Below, piece after piece: positions 40,906 to 51,149 of a stretch of DNA of 64,000 nucleotides. The position numbers and the translations under genes were made by a program. Position 1 is the first letter of the stretch. Each line of letters starts with the position of its first letter. This stretch comes from Betaproteobacteria bacterium (GTDB lineage Bacteria > Pseudomonadota > Gammaproteobacteria > Burkholderiales > Burkholderiaceae_C). The notes beneath the pieces were generated by a model. It was not told the DNA's origin. It worked only from the letters and a program-made list of their open reading frames with translations, and did no database searches. The stretch spans positions 45,927 through 109,926 of the forward strand of contig CANGHH010000014.1 in the NCBI GenBank assembly GCA_947453725.1, written 5' to 3'.

Positions 40906-41990
40906 GTCTGTTCAACGTGGCCGGGGTTCGCGCCGCCGACCGCTGGCCCTTCCGCCAGCGCCCAATCGATGTGTTCCTGCACCAGCGGGTCGGCTGCTGC
41001 ACGCCGCGCCGTCAAGGCTTGCGCCAGCGCGGGATCGCCGGTCGCTCGCCAGGCGTTGCCCAGCGCCACCGCCAGGTTGCGCTGCCAGCGGACATGGCCG
41101 ATGCGCCGGATGGCGCTGCCCTCGGTGCGGCGGAGGAATTCGGCGGCGTCCCAGGCCCACAGCTGCAGCAGCGTGGCGTGGCCCAGCGGCCCGCGTTCGT
41201 CGAAGTCGGGCAGCACCGAGCGGCCGGCGTACTTGTTCCACGGGCAGGCCAGCTGACAGTCGTCGCAGCCGACAATGCGGTTGCCCATCGCGCGGCGGAA
41301 TTCGACCGGAATCGGGCCGGCTTGTTCGATGGTCAGGTAGCTGATGCAGCGACGCGCGTCCAGCCGGTAGGGCGCGACGATGGCCTGCGTCGGGCAGATG
41401 TCGAGGCAGGCGCTGCAGCTGCCGCAGTGGCCGCTGACCGGCGCGCTCAAGGGCAGCGGCAGGTCGATGAAGATCTCGCCCAGGAAGGCCATCGAACCGG
41501 CCTCGCGCGACAGCGCCAGGGTGTGCTTGCCGCGCCAGCCCAGCCCGCTGCGGGTGGCCAGTTCGACCTCCAGCAGCGGCGCCGAATCGGTGAACACGCG
41601 GTGGCCCAGCGGCCCGACCTCGGCGGCCAGCCGGTCGGCCAGCTGCTGCAGGCGCTGCCTCAGCACCTTGTGGTAATCACGGCCCCGGGCGTAGACCGAC
41701 ACCACGGCGCGCTGCGGGTCGCCCTGCGCGGCCCATTCGCGGTCGATCCAGTCGGGCGCCGTGCTGCGCGGCAGGTAATCCATGCGCGCGCTGATGACGC
41801 GCAGCGTACCCGGTACCAGCTCGGCCGGCCGCGCGCGCTTCAGGCCATGGGCAGCCATGTAGGCCATGCTGCCGTGGAAGCCGGCGGCCAGCCAGGCCTG
41901 CAAGCCGGCTTCGGCGGTCGACAGGTCGATGTCGGCGATGGCGATCTGGGAGAATCCCAGTTCACCGGCCCAGGCCTGCAGCCGCTGCAC
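40902..41990 (-). CDS. queG: Epoxyqueuosine reductase QueG
   Basis: A 362-residue cobalamin- and Fe-S-dependent enzyme that performs the last step of queuosine synthesis in tRNA. The two [4Fe-4S] clusters are ligated by Cys189, 192, 195, 199 (CGSCSACLDICP) and by Cys215, 242, 245, 249 (CDDCQLACPWN). The cobalamin-binding N-terminal region has FTDSAPLLEVELA and SGLGWRGKHT. No ATG is in frame between the upstream stop and conserved sequence, so GTG 41990 is the likely start. It is divergent from tsaE, 66 bases away. QueG needs cobalamin, which the B12 operon here could supply. Confidence 0.93.
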   Translation of the reverse strand: MQRLQAWAGELGFSQIAIADIDLSTAEAGLQAWLAAGFHGSMAYMAAHGLKRARPAELVPGTLRVISARMDYLPRSTAPDWIDREWAAQGDPQRAVVSVYARGRDYHKVLRQRLQQLADRLAAEVGPLGHRVFTDSAPLLEVELATRSGLGWRGKHTLALSREAGSMAFLGEIFIDLPLPLSAPVSGHCGSCSACLDICPTQAIVAPYRLDARRCISYLTIEQAGPIPVEFRRAMGNRIVGCDDCQLACPWNKYAGRSVLPDFDERGPLGHATLLQLWAWDAAEFLRRTEGSAIRRIGHVRWQRNLAVALGNAWRATGDPALAQALTARRAAADPLVQEHIDWALAEGPAVGGANPGHVEQT

Positions 41991-42056
41991 CAGCGACTGT
42001 CCAGCGCCGGCGTCCCCCGCCGGGCCTGGCCCGTCATCCCGCTCACTTCCGGTCCC

Positions 42057-42569
42057 GTGTCGCAGCCTGTCCTCCCACCCGCAGTCGAAGCGCTGATTCT
42101 AGGAAGCCGCCAGCTGCGCTGGCCCGACGAGGCCGCCTGCGCCGAATTCGCGCAGCAACTGGCACGTCACCCCGGCCTGGCGCAGGCCTGTCTCGAACTG
42201 CACGGCCCGCTCGGCGCGGGCAAGACCACTTTCGTGCGCCACCTGCTGCGCGCGCTGGGTGTCGAGGGCCGCATCAAGAGCCCGACCTACACGGTGATGG
42301 AGCCCTACACGCGGCCGGGCCTGGCGCCGCTGGCCATTTCACACTTCGATTTCTACCGCTTCACCGACCCGCGCGAATGGGTCGACGCCGGTTTCCGCGA
42401 TGTCTTCGCGGCACCGGGCCTGAAGCTGGCGGAATGGCCCGAGCGGGCCGCCGGCATGCTGCCGCTGGCCGACCTGCGGCTGCACATCGAGGTCGACGAC
42501 GACAAGCCCGACGCGCGCTGCGTGCGGCTCGAAGCCGGCACCGCCCGCGGCCTGGAACTGCTCGAATGA
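42057..42569 (+). CDS. tsaE: tRNA threonylcarbamoyladenosine biosynthesis protein TsaE
   Basis: The 170-residue ATPase supports TsaBCD in making t6A37 of tRNA. Its P-loop is GPLGAGKTTFV, followed by SPTYTVMEPY, HFDFYRFTDP and LAEWPERA, the family signatures. No ATG fits; GTG 42057 gives a plausible N-terminus before SRQLRWPDEAA, and a longer frame upstream is antisense to queG. The stop overlaps the amiC ATG by four bases. The tsaE-amiC pairing is seen in many proteobacteria. Confidence 0.92.
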   Translation: MSQPVLPPAVEALILGSRQLRWPDEAACAEFAQQLARHPGLAQACLELHGPLGAGKTTFVRHLLRALGVEGRIKSPTYTVMEPYTRPGLAPLAISHFDFYRFTDPREWVDAGFRDVFAAPGLKLAEWPERAAGMLPLADLRLHIEVDDDKPDARCVRLEAGTARGLELLE

Positions 42570-44077
42570 GGCGCCCCGGCCGCCGCGCCGCCTTGCGCCG
42601 GTTGGGCCGGTTCGGCCAGCTGGCGCTGCTGCTCGGCGCGCCGCGGCTGGCCTGGGGCGCGGCCATCGTGGCGGTGCGCTTGTGGCCGGCGCGCGATTAC
42701 ACGCGGGTCAGCATCGAGTCCGACCAGCCGCTGGTGGCCACGCACCTGCTGACCGAAGCGCCGCACCGCCTGGTGGTGGACATCAGCGGGCTGGAGCTGA
42801 ACGCCGCGCTGCGCGAACTGGTCGGCAAGGTGCAGCCCGACGACCCCTACATCGCCGGCGTGCGCGTCGGCCAGTACCAGCCGCGCGTGGTGCGGCTGGT
42901 GTTCGACCTGAAGCAGCCGGTGAAACCACAGCAGTTCGCGCTGGAACCGGTGGCGGCCTACAAGAACCGGCTGGTCTTCGACCTCTACCCGCTGCAGGAC
43001 GCCGACCCGCTGCTGGCGCTGCTGCGCGAGCGCGAAGGAGCCGGCCTGCAGTCGACGCAAGCCGCCCAGGCGATGCAGGACGCGCTGGGCGAACTGATCG
43101 CGCGGGTCGACCCGCCGGCGGCTGTCGCCGCAGCGGCCGCATCGGCGGCACCCCCGGCCTCGGCCACCTGGGCCGACTCAGCCTTCGTGGCCACGCCGCC
43201 CACGCTGCCGGTGCAGCCCGTGCTGCCGCGGCCGCCACCGCTGTCCCTGCCGCTGGCGCCGGGCGACGCGCCACTGGTGATGCCCGCGTATCCCTCCTTG
43301 CCGACACCCCTGCCGATGCCGCCACCCGTCGCGCCGACGCCGGCCGAACAGCGGCGCGTCGACCGGCTGGTCATCGTGGCGCTGGACCCCGGCCACGGCG
43401 GCGAAGACCCGGGCGCCATAGGCCCCAGCGGTCTGCGCGAAAAGGACGTGGTGCTGGCGGTGGCGCTGGCGCTGCGTGACCAGCTCAACGCGGTGCCCGG
43501 CCTGCGCGTGATGATGACCCGCGATGCCGATTTCTTCGTGCCGCTGCAAGACCGCGTGCGCAAGGCTCAGCGCGTGCAGGCCGACCTCTTCGTCAGCCTC
43601 CACGCCGACGCCTATCTGCGCCCCGAAGCGCGCGGCGCCAGCGTCTTCGCGCTGTCGACCCAGGGCGCGACCAGCAGCGCGGCGCGCTGGATGGCCAACA
43701 AGGAAAACGCCGCCGACGCGGTGGGCGGGGTCAACGTGAAGGCCGTCCGCGACCCGCAGTTGCTGCACGCCATGCTCGACATGAGCACCACGGCGCAGAT
43801 CAAGGACAGCCTGCGCCTGGGCAATGAGGTGCTGACACGCATCGGCAAGGTCGGCCGGCTGCACAAGGGACAGGTCGAACAGGCCGGCTTCGCGGTGCTG
43901 AAGGCACCCGACATCCCGAGCATCCTGGTCGAGACGGCCTTCATTTCGAACCCGGAAGAAGAAGCCCAGTTGCGCGACGCCGCTTACCGCGGGCAACTGG
44001 TGCGGGCGCTGGCGGCGGGCATCCAGCGCTACTTCGAGCGGCACCCGCCACTGGCCCGTCAGCGGCCGCTGTCCTGA
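42566..44077 (+). CDS. amiC: N-acetylmuramoyl-L-alanine amidase AmiC
   Basis: A 503-residue periplasmic cell-wall amidase that splits daughter cells. An export signal comes first (RRLGRFGQLALLLGAPRLAWGA), then an AMIN domain (about 35-145) that targets the septum. A long Pro/Ala-rich linker (about 185-260) leads to an Amidase_3 catalytic domain. Its Zn ligands and catalytic Glu lie in LDPGHGGEDPGAIG, SGLREKDV, SLHADA and LVETAFISN. ATG 42566 overlaps tsaE. The linker is longer than in E. coli AmiC. Confidence 0.94.
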   Translation: MRRPGRRAALRRLGRFGQLALLLGAPRLAWGAAIVAVRLWPARDYTRVSIESDQPLVATHLLTEAPHRLVVDISGLELNAALRELVGKVQPDDPYIAGVRVGQYQPRVVRLVFDLKQPVKPQQFALEPVAAYKNRLVFDLYPLQDADPLLALLREREGAGLQSTQAAQAMQDALGELIARVDPPAAVAAAAASAAPPASATWADSAFVATPPTLPVQPVLPRPPPLSLPLAPGDAPLVMPAYPSLPTPLPMPPPVAPTPAEQRRVDRLVIVALDPGHGGEDPGAIGPSGLREKDVVLAVALALRDQLNAVPGLRVMMTRDADFFVPLQDRVRKAQRVQADLFVSLHADAYLRPEARGASVFALSTQGATSSAARWMANKENAADAVGGVNVKAVRDPQLLHAMLDMSTTAQIKDSLRLGNEVLTRIGKVGRLHKGQVEQAGFAVLKAPDIPSILVETAFISNPEEEAQLRDAAYRGQLVRALAAGIQRYFERHPPLARQRPLS

Positions 44078-44095
44078 GAACCGCGGCAGCGGCCT

Positions 44096-45193
44096 TCAGC
44101 CGCGCGTGCCGATGTAGCGCTTGCGCCGGAAGAACAGCACCAGCCCGATGACGACCGACACCATCGCGGCAAAGGCGAACCAGAAACCGCCGGCCGAATG
44201 GATCAGCGGCAAGGCCTCGAAGTTCATGCCGAAGAAACCGGTGATCAGGTTCAGCGGCAGAAAGATCGCGGTCAGCACGGTCAGCGTGCGCATGATGTCG
44301 TTCGTGCGGTGGCCCAAGGCGCTGAAGTGCATCTGCACCGCCGTTTCGGCGCTCTGCTCCAGCCGCCGCACGTGGCCCAGCACGCGCTCGATGTGCTCCA
44401 GCACATCGCGCGACCGCACGCGCAGCAGCTCGCGTTCGCGGCGGGCCTGCAGGTCGGCTTCGTCGGGCCATTCGTCGAGCGCGTCGATCCACTCCTGCAC
44501 CGCCGTGTGCTGGTCTTCGCAGGTGTCTTCCAGCAGGTGCAGCGAATTGCGCGACTCCAGCAGGATCTGCCAGTCGTCGAAGCGGCTGCGCGGGTCGAGC
44601 AGCTGCGCCTGCAGCGTGCCCAGCTGGCGGGTCAGCAAACGGCGCAGATCCAGGTAGCTGTCGACCATGTGGTTGAGCATGCGCAGCATCAGCTCGGCCG
44701 CACTCAGCGGCAGGCGCGCCGAACCGCGCGGCTCGCCGCCGGCGGCCAGACCGCCCAGGCGGTGCGCGAAGTGCTCGCGCACCGCGCAGTCGGTCGGGTG
44801 CACGGTGAGCAGCACGCGGTCGAACAGCGCGAAACCCACCGGGCTGGTGTCGATGGCCGCCAGCGCCTGGCGCGCGGTGCTGGCCGTGCCGTGCTGGTCG
44901 TCGAAGAACATGCCCTGGCTGCCGGCGCCGGCGGCCAACCGGCGGAAGACCATCAGGTCGTACCAGGACGTGTAGTCGAAGTGGCTGGGCAGCTGGTTGT
45001 TCAGCAGGTCCGAGATGTGCAGGTCGACCAGCGTGCCGCCGGTCCAGCGCTGCATCGCGGCCTGCACCTCGGCGCTGCCGAGCTCGAATTCACGCCGCCC
45101 GCTGCCCAGCCACAGGAAGCCCTGCGCGGGCAGGGCCGCGGGCATGACGTCGAGTTCGGTGAAGTGGTCGACCCCGACGTGGAAGATGCGCAT
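44096..45193 (-). CDS. corA: CorA-family magnesium/divalent cation channel
   Basis: A 365-residue inner-membrane channel. Near the C-terminus are two membrane spans, the first ending in the selectivity motif Gly322-Met323-Asn324 (FFGMNFEALPL), the second at about 337-355. The preceding long helices and the acidic region EWIDALDEWPDEAD match the cytoplasmic funnel. It is convergent with amiC and lies 23 bases downstream of hemB on the same strand. Mg2+ or Co2+ uptake is typical; some relatives export Zn2+. Confidence 0.92.
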   Translation of the reverse strand: MRIFHVGVDHFTELDVMPAALPAQGFLWLGSGRREFELGSAEVQAAMQRWTGGTLVDLHISDLLNNQLPSHFDYTSWYDLMVFRRLAAGAGSQGMFFDDQHGTASTARQALAAIDTSPVGFALFDRVLLTVHPTDCAVREHFAHRLGGLAAGGEPRGSARLPLSAAELMLRMLNHMVDSYLDLRRLLTRQLGTLQAQLLDPRSRFDDWQILLESRNSLHLLEDTCEDQHTAVQEWIDALDEWPDEADLQARRERELLRVRSRDVLEHIERVLGHVRRLEQSAETAVQMHFSALGHRTNDIMRTLTVLTAIFLPLNLITGFFGMNFEALPLIHSAGGFWFAFAAMVSVVIGLVLFFRRKRYIGTRG

Positions 45194-45216
45194 CGCCTGG
45201 CAGCGGGAGGCGCCCT

Positions 45217-46434
<1,218 letters not shown>

Positions 46435-46453
46435 GGCCCACCATAATCCAGCC

Positions 46454-46888
46454 ATGATCAGCGCATACCTGTGGGTCAAGGCCTTCCACATCGTCTTTGT
46501 GGCCAGTTGGTTTGCCGGGCTTTTCTACCTGCCCCGCATCTTCGTCAACCTGGCCATGGTGCCGGCCGACAGCCACGCCGAGCGCGAGCGCCTGCTGCTG
46601 ATGGCGCGCAAGCTTTACCGCTTTTCCAACATCCTGATGCTGCCCGCGCTGGGCTTGGGCCTGTGGCTCTGGCTGGGCTACGGCATCGGTTCGGGCCAGG
46701 GCTGGATGCATGCCAAGCTGCTGCTGGTGGTGGGCGTGATCGGCTTTCACCACCTGTGCCTGGGCCTGCTGCGCCGTTTCGAACAGTCGAAGAACCAGCG
46801 CAGCCACCGATGGTTCCGCTGGTTCAACGAAATCTCGGTGCTGCTGTTCGCGGCCATCGTGGTCCTGGTGGTGGCCAAGCCTTTCTAG
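46454..46888 (+). CDS. hemJ: Protoporphyrinogen oxidase HemJ / CopD-family membrane protein
   Basis: A 144-residue four-span membrane protein starting MISAYLWVKAFHIVFVASW, with His12 and Arg28 (YLPRIF) in the conserved N-terminal block. Later landmarks are LMARKLYRFSNILMLPA and a second conserved segment WMHAKLLLVVGVIGFHH. HemJ oxidises protoporphyrinogen IX to protoporphyrin IX. Location next to hemB supports the haem assignment over a generic CopD-like role. ATG 46454 is chosen by the family N-terminus; longer frames upstream run through the terminator. Confidence 0.85.
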   Translation: MISAYLWVKAFHIVFVASWFAGLFYLPRIFVNLAMVPADSHAERERLLLMARKLYRFSNILMLPALGLGLWLWLGYGIGSGQGWMHAKLLLVVGVIGFHHLCLGLLRRFEQSKNQRSHRWFRWFNEISVLLFAAIVVLVVAKPF

Positions 46889-46898
46889 GCGAGCGCCG

Positions 46899-48026
46899 GT
46901 GGCCAGTCCGCGCCATCGCAGTTCGGCCACGCCGCTGGCTTGCGCCTATGCGCTGCTGGTGCTCTACGCCAGCCTCTACCCCTTCACGGGCTGGCGCTGG
47001 CCGCCGGGACAGACCCTGGCCACCCTGGCGATCCTGCCCAGGACTAATTGGCTCTTGTCCTTCGACATCACGTCCAACCTGCTGGGCTATCTGCCGCTGG
47101 GCGTGCTGGTGATGCTGGCGCTGCGGCGCAGCGGGGTGCGCGCGGGCCCGGCGACGCTGCTGGCGGTGGCCTTGCCAGCGGCCCTGTCCTATGCCACCGA
47201 ACTGCTGCAGCACTGCGTGCCGGGCCGTGTGCCGGCCGTCGAGGACTGGCTGATGAACACCGCCGGCGCGCTCGGCGGCGCGCTGCTGGCCTTGCTGCTG
47301 CACGCCCTGGGGGTGGTCGATGTCTGGCACGCGCTGCGCAGCCGCTGGTTCGTCCGCGACAGTGCCGGCGCGCTGGCCCTGCTGGCGCTGTGGCCGGTGG
47401 GCCTGCTGTTTCCGGCGCCGGTACCGCTGGGCCTGGGCCAGGTCGGTGAACGGCTGCGCGAGTGGCTGGCCAGCGGGCTGGCCGGCGTGCCCTGGGCGGC
47501 GGCGGTCGAGGTGCTGCTGGCCACGCCACCCGTTGCGGCGCCGCTGCGCCCGCTGACCGAGGCGCTGATCGTCGCCCTGGGCCTGCTGGCGCCCTGCATG
47601 GTGGCCTACGCGGTGATGCCGGCCGGCTGGCGGCGCGTCGCCATCGCCGTCGGCGCGCTGGCGCTGGGCCTGGGCGGCATGACGCTGTCGACGGTGCTGA
47701 ACTTCGGACCCGGCCATGCTGGGGGCTGGCTGGCGCCGTCGACGCTGCCCGGCCTGGGCCTGGGCTTGCTGCTGGCCCTGCTGGCCGCCGCCCTGCCGCG
47801 GCACGTGGTGGCCGGCGCCGGCCTGGTGGCGCTGACCGGCCTGGTCGTCGGCGTGGCGCAAGCCCCCGCCGACCCCTATTTCGCTCAGAGCCTGCAGGCC
47901 TGGGAGCAGGGCCGGTTCGTGCGCTTTCACGGGCTGGCACAGTGGGTCGGCTGGCTCTGGCCCTATGCCGCGATGGCCTGGCTGTTCTCGCGCCTGGGCG
48001 GCCGCCGAGACCCGGGTCGACCCTAG
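46899..48026 (+). CDS. VanZ-like membrane protein
   Basis: The 375-residue product has about nine or ten hydrophobic segments. The N-terminal third carries the VanZ-like pattern: YASLYPFTGW, DITSNLLGYLPLGVLVMLAL, ATELLQHCVPGRVPAVEDWLMNT. The remainder is further membrane spans with small loops. VanZ confers low teicoplanin resistance in enterococci, but the function in Gram-negatives is unknown. It starts at GTG 46899, ten bases after hemJ, so co-transcription is likely. Confidence 0.85.
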   Translation: MASPRHRSSATPLACAYALLVLYASLYPFTGWRWPPGQTLATLAILPRTNWLLSFDITSNLLGYLPLGVLVMLALRRSGVRAGPATLLAVALPAALSYATELLQHCVPGRVPAVEDWLMNTAGALGGALLALLLHALGVVDVWHALRSRWFVRDSAGALALLALWPVGLLFPAPVPLGLGQVGERLREWLASGLAGVPWAAAVEVLLATPPVAAPLRPLTEALIVALGLLAPCMVAYAVMPAGWRRVAIAVGALALGLGGMTLSTVLNFGPGHAGGWLAPSTLPGLGLGLLLALLAAALPRHVVAGAGLVALTGLVVGVAQAPADPYFAQSLQAWEQGRFVRFHGLAQWVGWLWPYAAMAWLFSRLGGRRDPGRP

Positions 48027-48047
48027 GTGGCTGCCTACAATCGCCGG

Positions 48048-48374
48048 ATGAGCTACTACAAGCACCACCTCTTCATCTGCCTGAACGAACGCAAGGCGGG
48101 CGAGGCCAGTTGCGCCAACCACGATGCGCAAGGCGCCTTCGACCACTGCAAGGCGCGCGTCAAGCAAGCCGGCCTGGCCGGGCCGGGCGGCGTGCGCGTC
48201 AACAAGGCCGGATGCCTGGACCGCTGCGCCGGCGGGCCGGTGGCCGTGGTCTACCCCGACGAGACCTGGTACACCTGGGTCGATCACAGCGATCTCGACG
48301 AGATCGTCGAGTCGCACCTGAAGAACGGCCAGGTGGTCGACCGTCTGGTGCTGCCGCCCAATGTGGGTCGATGA
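48048..48374 (+). CDS. Thioredoxin-like [2Fe-2S] ferredoxin domain protein
   Basis: A 108-residue protein starting MSYYKHHLFICLNERKAGEA with four cysteines spaced as in thioredoxin-like 2Fe-2S ferredoxins: one in FICLN, one in ASCANHD, one in AGCLDRC and its partner three residues later. The GPVAVVYPDETWYTWVD segment is also typical. ATG 48048 matches family starts; a GTG at 48027 would add seven residues. It would carry electrons in the cytosol; partner unknown. The hydrolase gene follows 24 bases later. Confidence 0.88.
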   Translation: MSYYKHHLFICLNERKAGEASCANHDAQGAFDHCKARVKQAGLAGPGGVRVNKAGCLDRCAGGPVAVVYPDETWYTWVDHSDLDEIVESHLKNGQVVDRLVLPPNVGR

Positions 48375-48398
48375 AGGTCGGCCGGTGAAGGGACAGCG

Positions 48399-49028
48399 AT
48401 GAATTCGGGCACCCTCCGCAGCGCGATCGCCGGACCGGCCGGCGCCATCGAATGCGCCATCGACCAAGCGGCGCAGACCCCGCCGCGCGGTCTGGCCGTG
48501 CTCTGTCACCCGCACCCGCTGCACGGCGGCACGATGGACAACAAGGTCGTGCAGACGCTGGCCCGCGCCTTCGTCGGCCTGGGCTACACCGCGGTGCGCT
48601 TCAACTTCCGCGGCATCGGCCAATCCGCGGGGGGCTGGGATGAAGGCCGCGGTGAAGTCGACGACGCACTGGCCGTCATTGCCGCGCAACGCCAGCCGGG
48701 ACAGGCACTGGTTCTCGGCGGATTTTCCTTCGGCGGCTACGTGGCCTCGCAAGCCGCAGCGCGGCTGCCGGCCGGGGATGCAGCCGAGCGCCTGGTGCTG
48801 GTCGCCCCGGCGGTGGCCAACTTCCCGATGGCCGCGGTGCCTGCCGACACCCTGGTGGTGCACGGCGAGGTCGACGACGTGGTGCCGCTGGCCGCCTGCT
48901 TCGGCTGGGCCCGCCCGCAGTCCTTGCCGGTGACGGTGCTGCCCGGCGCCGGCCACTTCTTCCACGGGGCTTTGCCCGTGCTCAAACAGATCGTCGTCGG
49001 GGCGTGGCTCGCGCGCCCGGCGAACTAG
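48399..49028 (+). CDS. Alpha/beta hydrolase
   Basis: This 209-residue protein has the short alpha/beta-hydrolase layout: an oxyanion block CHPHPLHGGTMDNKVV, then RFNFRGIGQSAGGWDEG. The nucleophile elbow is GGFSFGGYVA (Ser in SFG), with a late Asp (HGEVDDVVP) and His (GAGHFFHG) to complete the triad. The group is often annotated as acetylesterase or CocE/NonD-like; the substrate is unknown. It lies six bases before dacC, suggesting one transcription unit. Confidence 0.9.
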   Translation: MNSGTLRSAIAGPAGAIECAIDQAAQTPPRGLAVLCHPHPLHGGTMDNKVVQTLARAFVGLGYTAVRFNFRGIGQSAGGWDEGRGEVDDALAVIAAQRQPGQALVLGGFSFGGYVASQAAARLPAGDAAERLVLVAPAVANFPMAAVPADTLVVHGEVDDVVPLAACFGWARPQSLPVTVLPGAGHFFHGALPVLKQIVVGAWLARPAN

Positions 49029-49034
49029 GACTTC

Positions 49035-50204
49035 ATGAATTCAGTGACCGCCCGTTTCCTGGCCGCCTGCCTCAGCCTCGCTGCGCTGGCCGCCCACACC
49101 CCCGCCCGGGCCCAGGCGCTGCAGCCGCCTGAAATCGCCGCCCGGCAGTACCTGTTGCTCGACGTGTCCAGCAAGCAGGTGCTGGCCGAGCGCGAAGCCG
49201 ACGCGCAGGCCGAACCGGCCTCGCTGACCAAGCTGATGACGGCCTACATCGTCTTCAACGCGATCCGCGACAAAAAGCTCAACCTGGAGCAGACGCTGCC
49301 GGTTTCGGCGCGCGCCTGGGCCGAGCGCAAGGGCGGCGGTAGCCTGATGTTCATCGACACGACGATGACGCCCAAGGTCAGCGAACTGCTGCGCGGCATG
49401 ATCGTGCAGAGTGGCAACGACGCGGCCATCGTGCTGGCCGAAGGCGTCGCCGGCAGCGTGGAAAACTTCGTCGCGATGATGAACCGGCAGGCGCAGGCCT
49501 GGGGCCTGAAGAACACGCAGTTCAAGAACGTGGCCGGACTGACCGAAGCGGGGCATTACGCCAGCGCGCGCGACGTGGCGATCATCGCCGCGCACATCAT
49601 CACCGACCACCCCGAGCACTACCCCATCTACAGCATCCGCCAGTACACCTACAACAACATCAAGCAGGACAACCGCAACATGCTGCTGGGGCGCGACCCG
49701 ACGGTGGACGGCATGAAGACCGGCTACACCGACGCCGCCGGCTACTGTCTGGTGGCGAGCGCGGTGCGCGACACGCCGGCCGGCAAGCGCCGCCTGCTGA
49801 GCGTGGTGCTGGGCACGGCGTCCAAGGAAGCCCGGGCCTCGGAAGCGCAGAAGCTGCTGAACTGGGGCTGGCAGGCCTGGGACGGCGTGCGCCTGTTCGA
49901 GGCCGGCAAGGCCGTGGCCACCGCCCGCGTGTGGAAGGGCGACAAGGCCGAGGTGCGCCTGGGCGCCGCCGGCGCGCTGATGGTCAGCGTGCCCAAGGGC
50001 GAAGGCGACAAGCTGAAGACGACGGTCGAACGCACCGACCCGCTGCTGGCGCCGCTGACCCTGGGCCAGCGCGTGGGCAGCATCAAGATCACGACCACGG
50101 CCGGCACGCCGGTGGCCACCGTGCCGCTGGTGACGCTGGATGCGGTGCCGCTGGCCGGCATCCTGGGCCGCGGCTGGGACGCCATCCGCTTGTGGATCAA
50201 GTAG
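49035..50204 (+). CDS. dacC: D-alanyl-D-alanine carboxypeptidase (PBP5/6 type)
   Basis: A 389-residue penicillin-binding protein that trims peptidoglycan pentapeptides. A signal peptide ends at PARAQA. The active-site motifs are Ser63-Leu-Thr-Lys66 (SLTKLM), Ser126-Gly-Asn128 (QSGNDA) and Lys228-Thr-Gly230 (DGMKTGYT). The C-terminal beta domain and amphipathic membrane anchor are present (GRGWDAIRLWIK). It heads the arrangement carboxypeptidase, D-amino-acid aminotransferase, DUF493, common in proteobacteria. The dacA/dacC naming is arbitrary. Confidence 0.95.
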   Translation: MNSVTARFLAACLSLAALAAHTPARAQALQPPEIAARQYLLLDVSSKQVLAEREADAQAEPASLTKLMTAYIVFNAIRDKKLNLEQTLPVSARAWAERKGGGSLMFIDTTMTPKVSELLRGMIVQSGNDAAIVLAEGVAGSVENFVAMMNRQAQAWGLKNTQFKNVAGLTEAGHYASARDVAIIAAHIITDHPEHYPIYSIRQYTYNNIKQDNRNMLLGRDPTVDGMKTGYTDAAGYCLVASAVRDTPAGKRRLLSVVLGTASKEARASEAQKLLNWGWQAWDGVRLFEAGKAVATARVWKGDKAEVRLGAAGALMVSVPKGEGDKLKTTVERTDPLLAPLTLGQRVGSIKITTTAGTPVATVPLVTLDAVPLAGILGRGWDAIRLWIK

Positions 50205-50270
50205 TGACGGCCGACTTGCGCCGGCCGGGCTGCGTGACACACTGACGGCAGTCTTCTTCGGAGTGCAACC

Positions 50271-51149
50271 ATGAATGACGCGCTGGTCTATCTCAACGGC
50301 GACATGCTGCCGATTTCGCAGGCCAAGGTCAGCGTGCTCGACCGCGGCTTCATCTTCGGCGACGGCATCTACGAGGTGGTGCCGGTCTACGGCCAGCGCC
50401 TCTTCCGTTTCGACGAGCACATGGCCCGGCTGGACCGTTCGCTGGCCAAACTGCGCATCCCCAACCCGGCGTCGCGCGATGCATGGCTGGCCCGCTGCCG
50501 CCAACTGGTGGCGGCCACTTCGCAAGCCACCGGGGCCCAGGACCAGCTGGTCTACATCCAGCTGACCCGCGGCGTCGCGCCGCGCGACCATGTGATGCCA
50601 GTCGGCCTGACGCCGACCGTCTTCATGATGGCCAACCCGATGAAGCCGGCCACGCCCGAGCAGCGCCACAAGGGCGTGGCCTGCATCACGGCACGCGACT
50701 TCCGCTGGGAACGCGGTGACATCAAGAGCACCAGCCTGCTGGGCAATGTGCTGGCGCGCCAGATGTCGGCCGACCACGGCGCGGTCGAGACCATCATGTT
50801 CCGCGACGGCTTCCTGACCGAGGCGGCGGCCAGCAACGTCTGGATCGCCCACGAAGGAGCGCTGCTCGGCCCGCCGAAGAGCGACCATGTGCTGGAGGGC
50901 ATCCGCTTCGAGTTGCTGCGCGAGCTGTGCGAGGAATGCGGCATCGCCTACAACCTGCGGCCGATACCCGAAGCCGACGTGCTGGCCGCCGACGAGGTGA
51001 TGCTCAGCTCGGCGACCAAGGAAATCATCGCCGTCACGCAGATCGACGGCGAGCCGGTGGGCCACGGCGCGCTGCGCGGCAAGCCCGGCCCGGTCTATGC
51101 GCGGCTGTTCGAGGCCTACCAGCGCGCCAAGGCGGCGATGGCGATCTGA
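50271..51149 (+). CDS. D-amino-acid aminotransferase (class IV PLP enzyme)
   Basis: The 292-residue enzyme is of fold type IV. The PLP lysine is Lys152 in DIKSTSLLGNV; other marks are VLDRGFIFGDGIYEV at the start, LTEAAASNVWI and SSATKEIIAVTQIDG near the end. It most resembles D-alanine transaminases, making D-Glu or D-Ala for peptidoglycan, which fits its place after the carboxypeptidase gene. Branched-chain aminotransferases share the fold but have a different N-terminus. The stop overlaps the DUF493 ATG by one base. Confidence 0.92.
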   Translation: MNDALVYLNGDMLPISQAKVSVLDRGFIFGDGIYEVVPVYGQRLFRFDEHMARLDRSLAKLRIPNPASRDAWLARCRQLVAATSQATGAQDQLVYIQLTRGVAPRDHVMPVGLTPTVFMMANPMKPATPEQRHKGVACITARDFRWERGDIKSTSLLGNVLARQMSADHGAVETIMFRDGFLTEAAASNVWIAHEGALLGPPKSDHVLEGIRFELLRELCEECGIAYNLRPIPEADVLAADEVMLSSATKEIIAVTQIDGEPVGHGALRGKPGPVYARLFEAYQRAKAAMAI

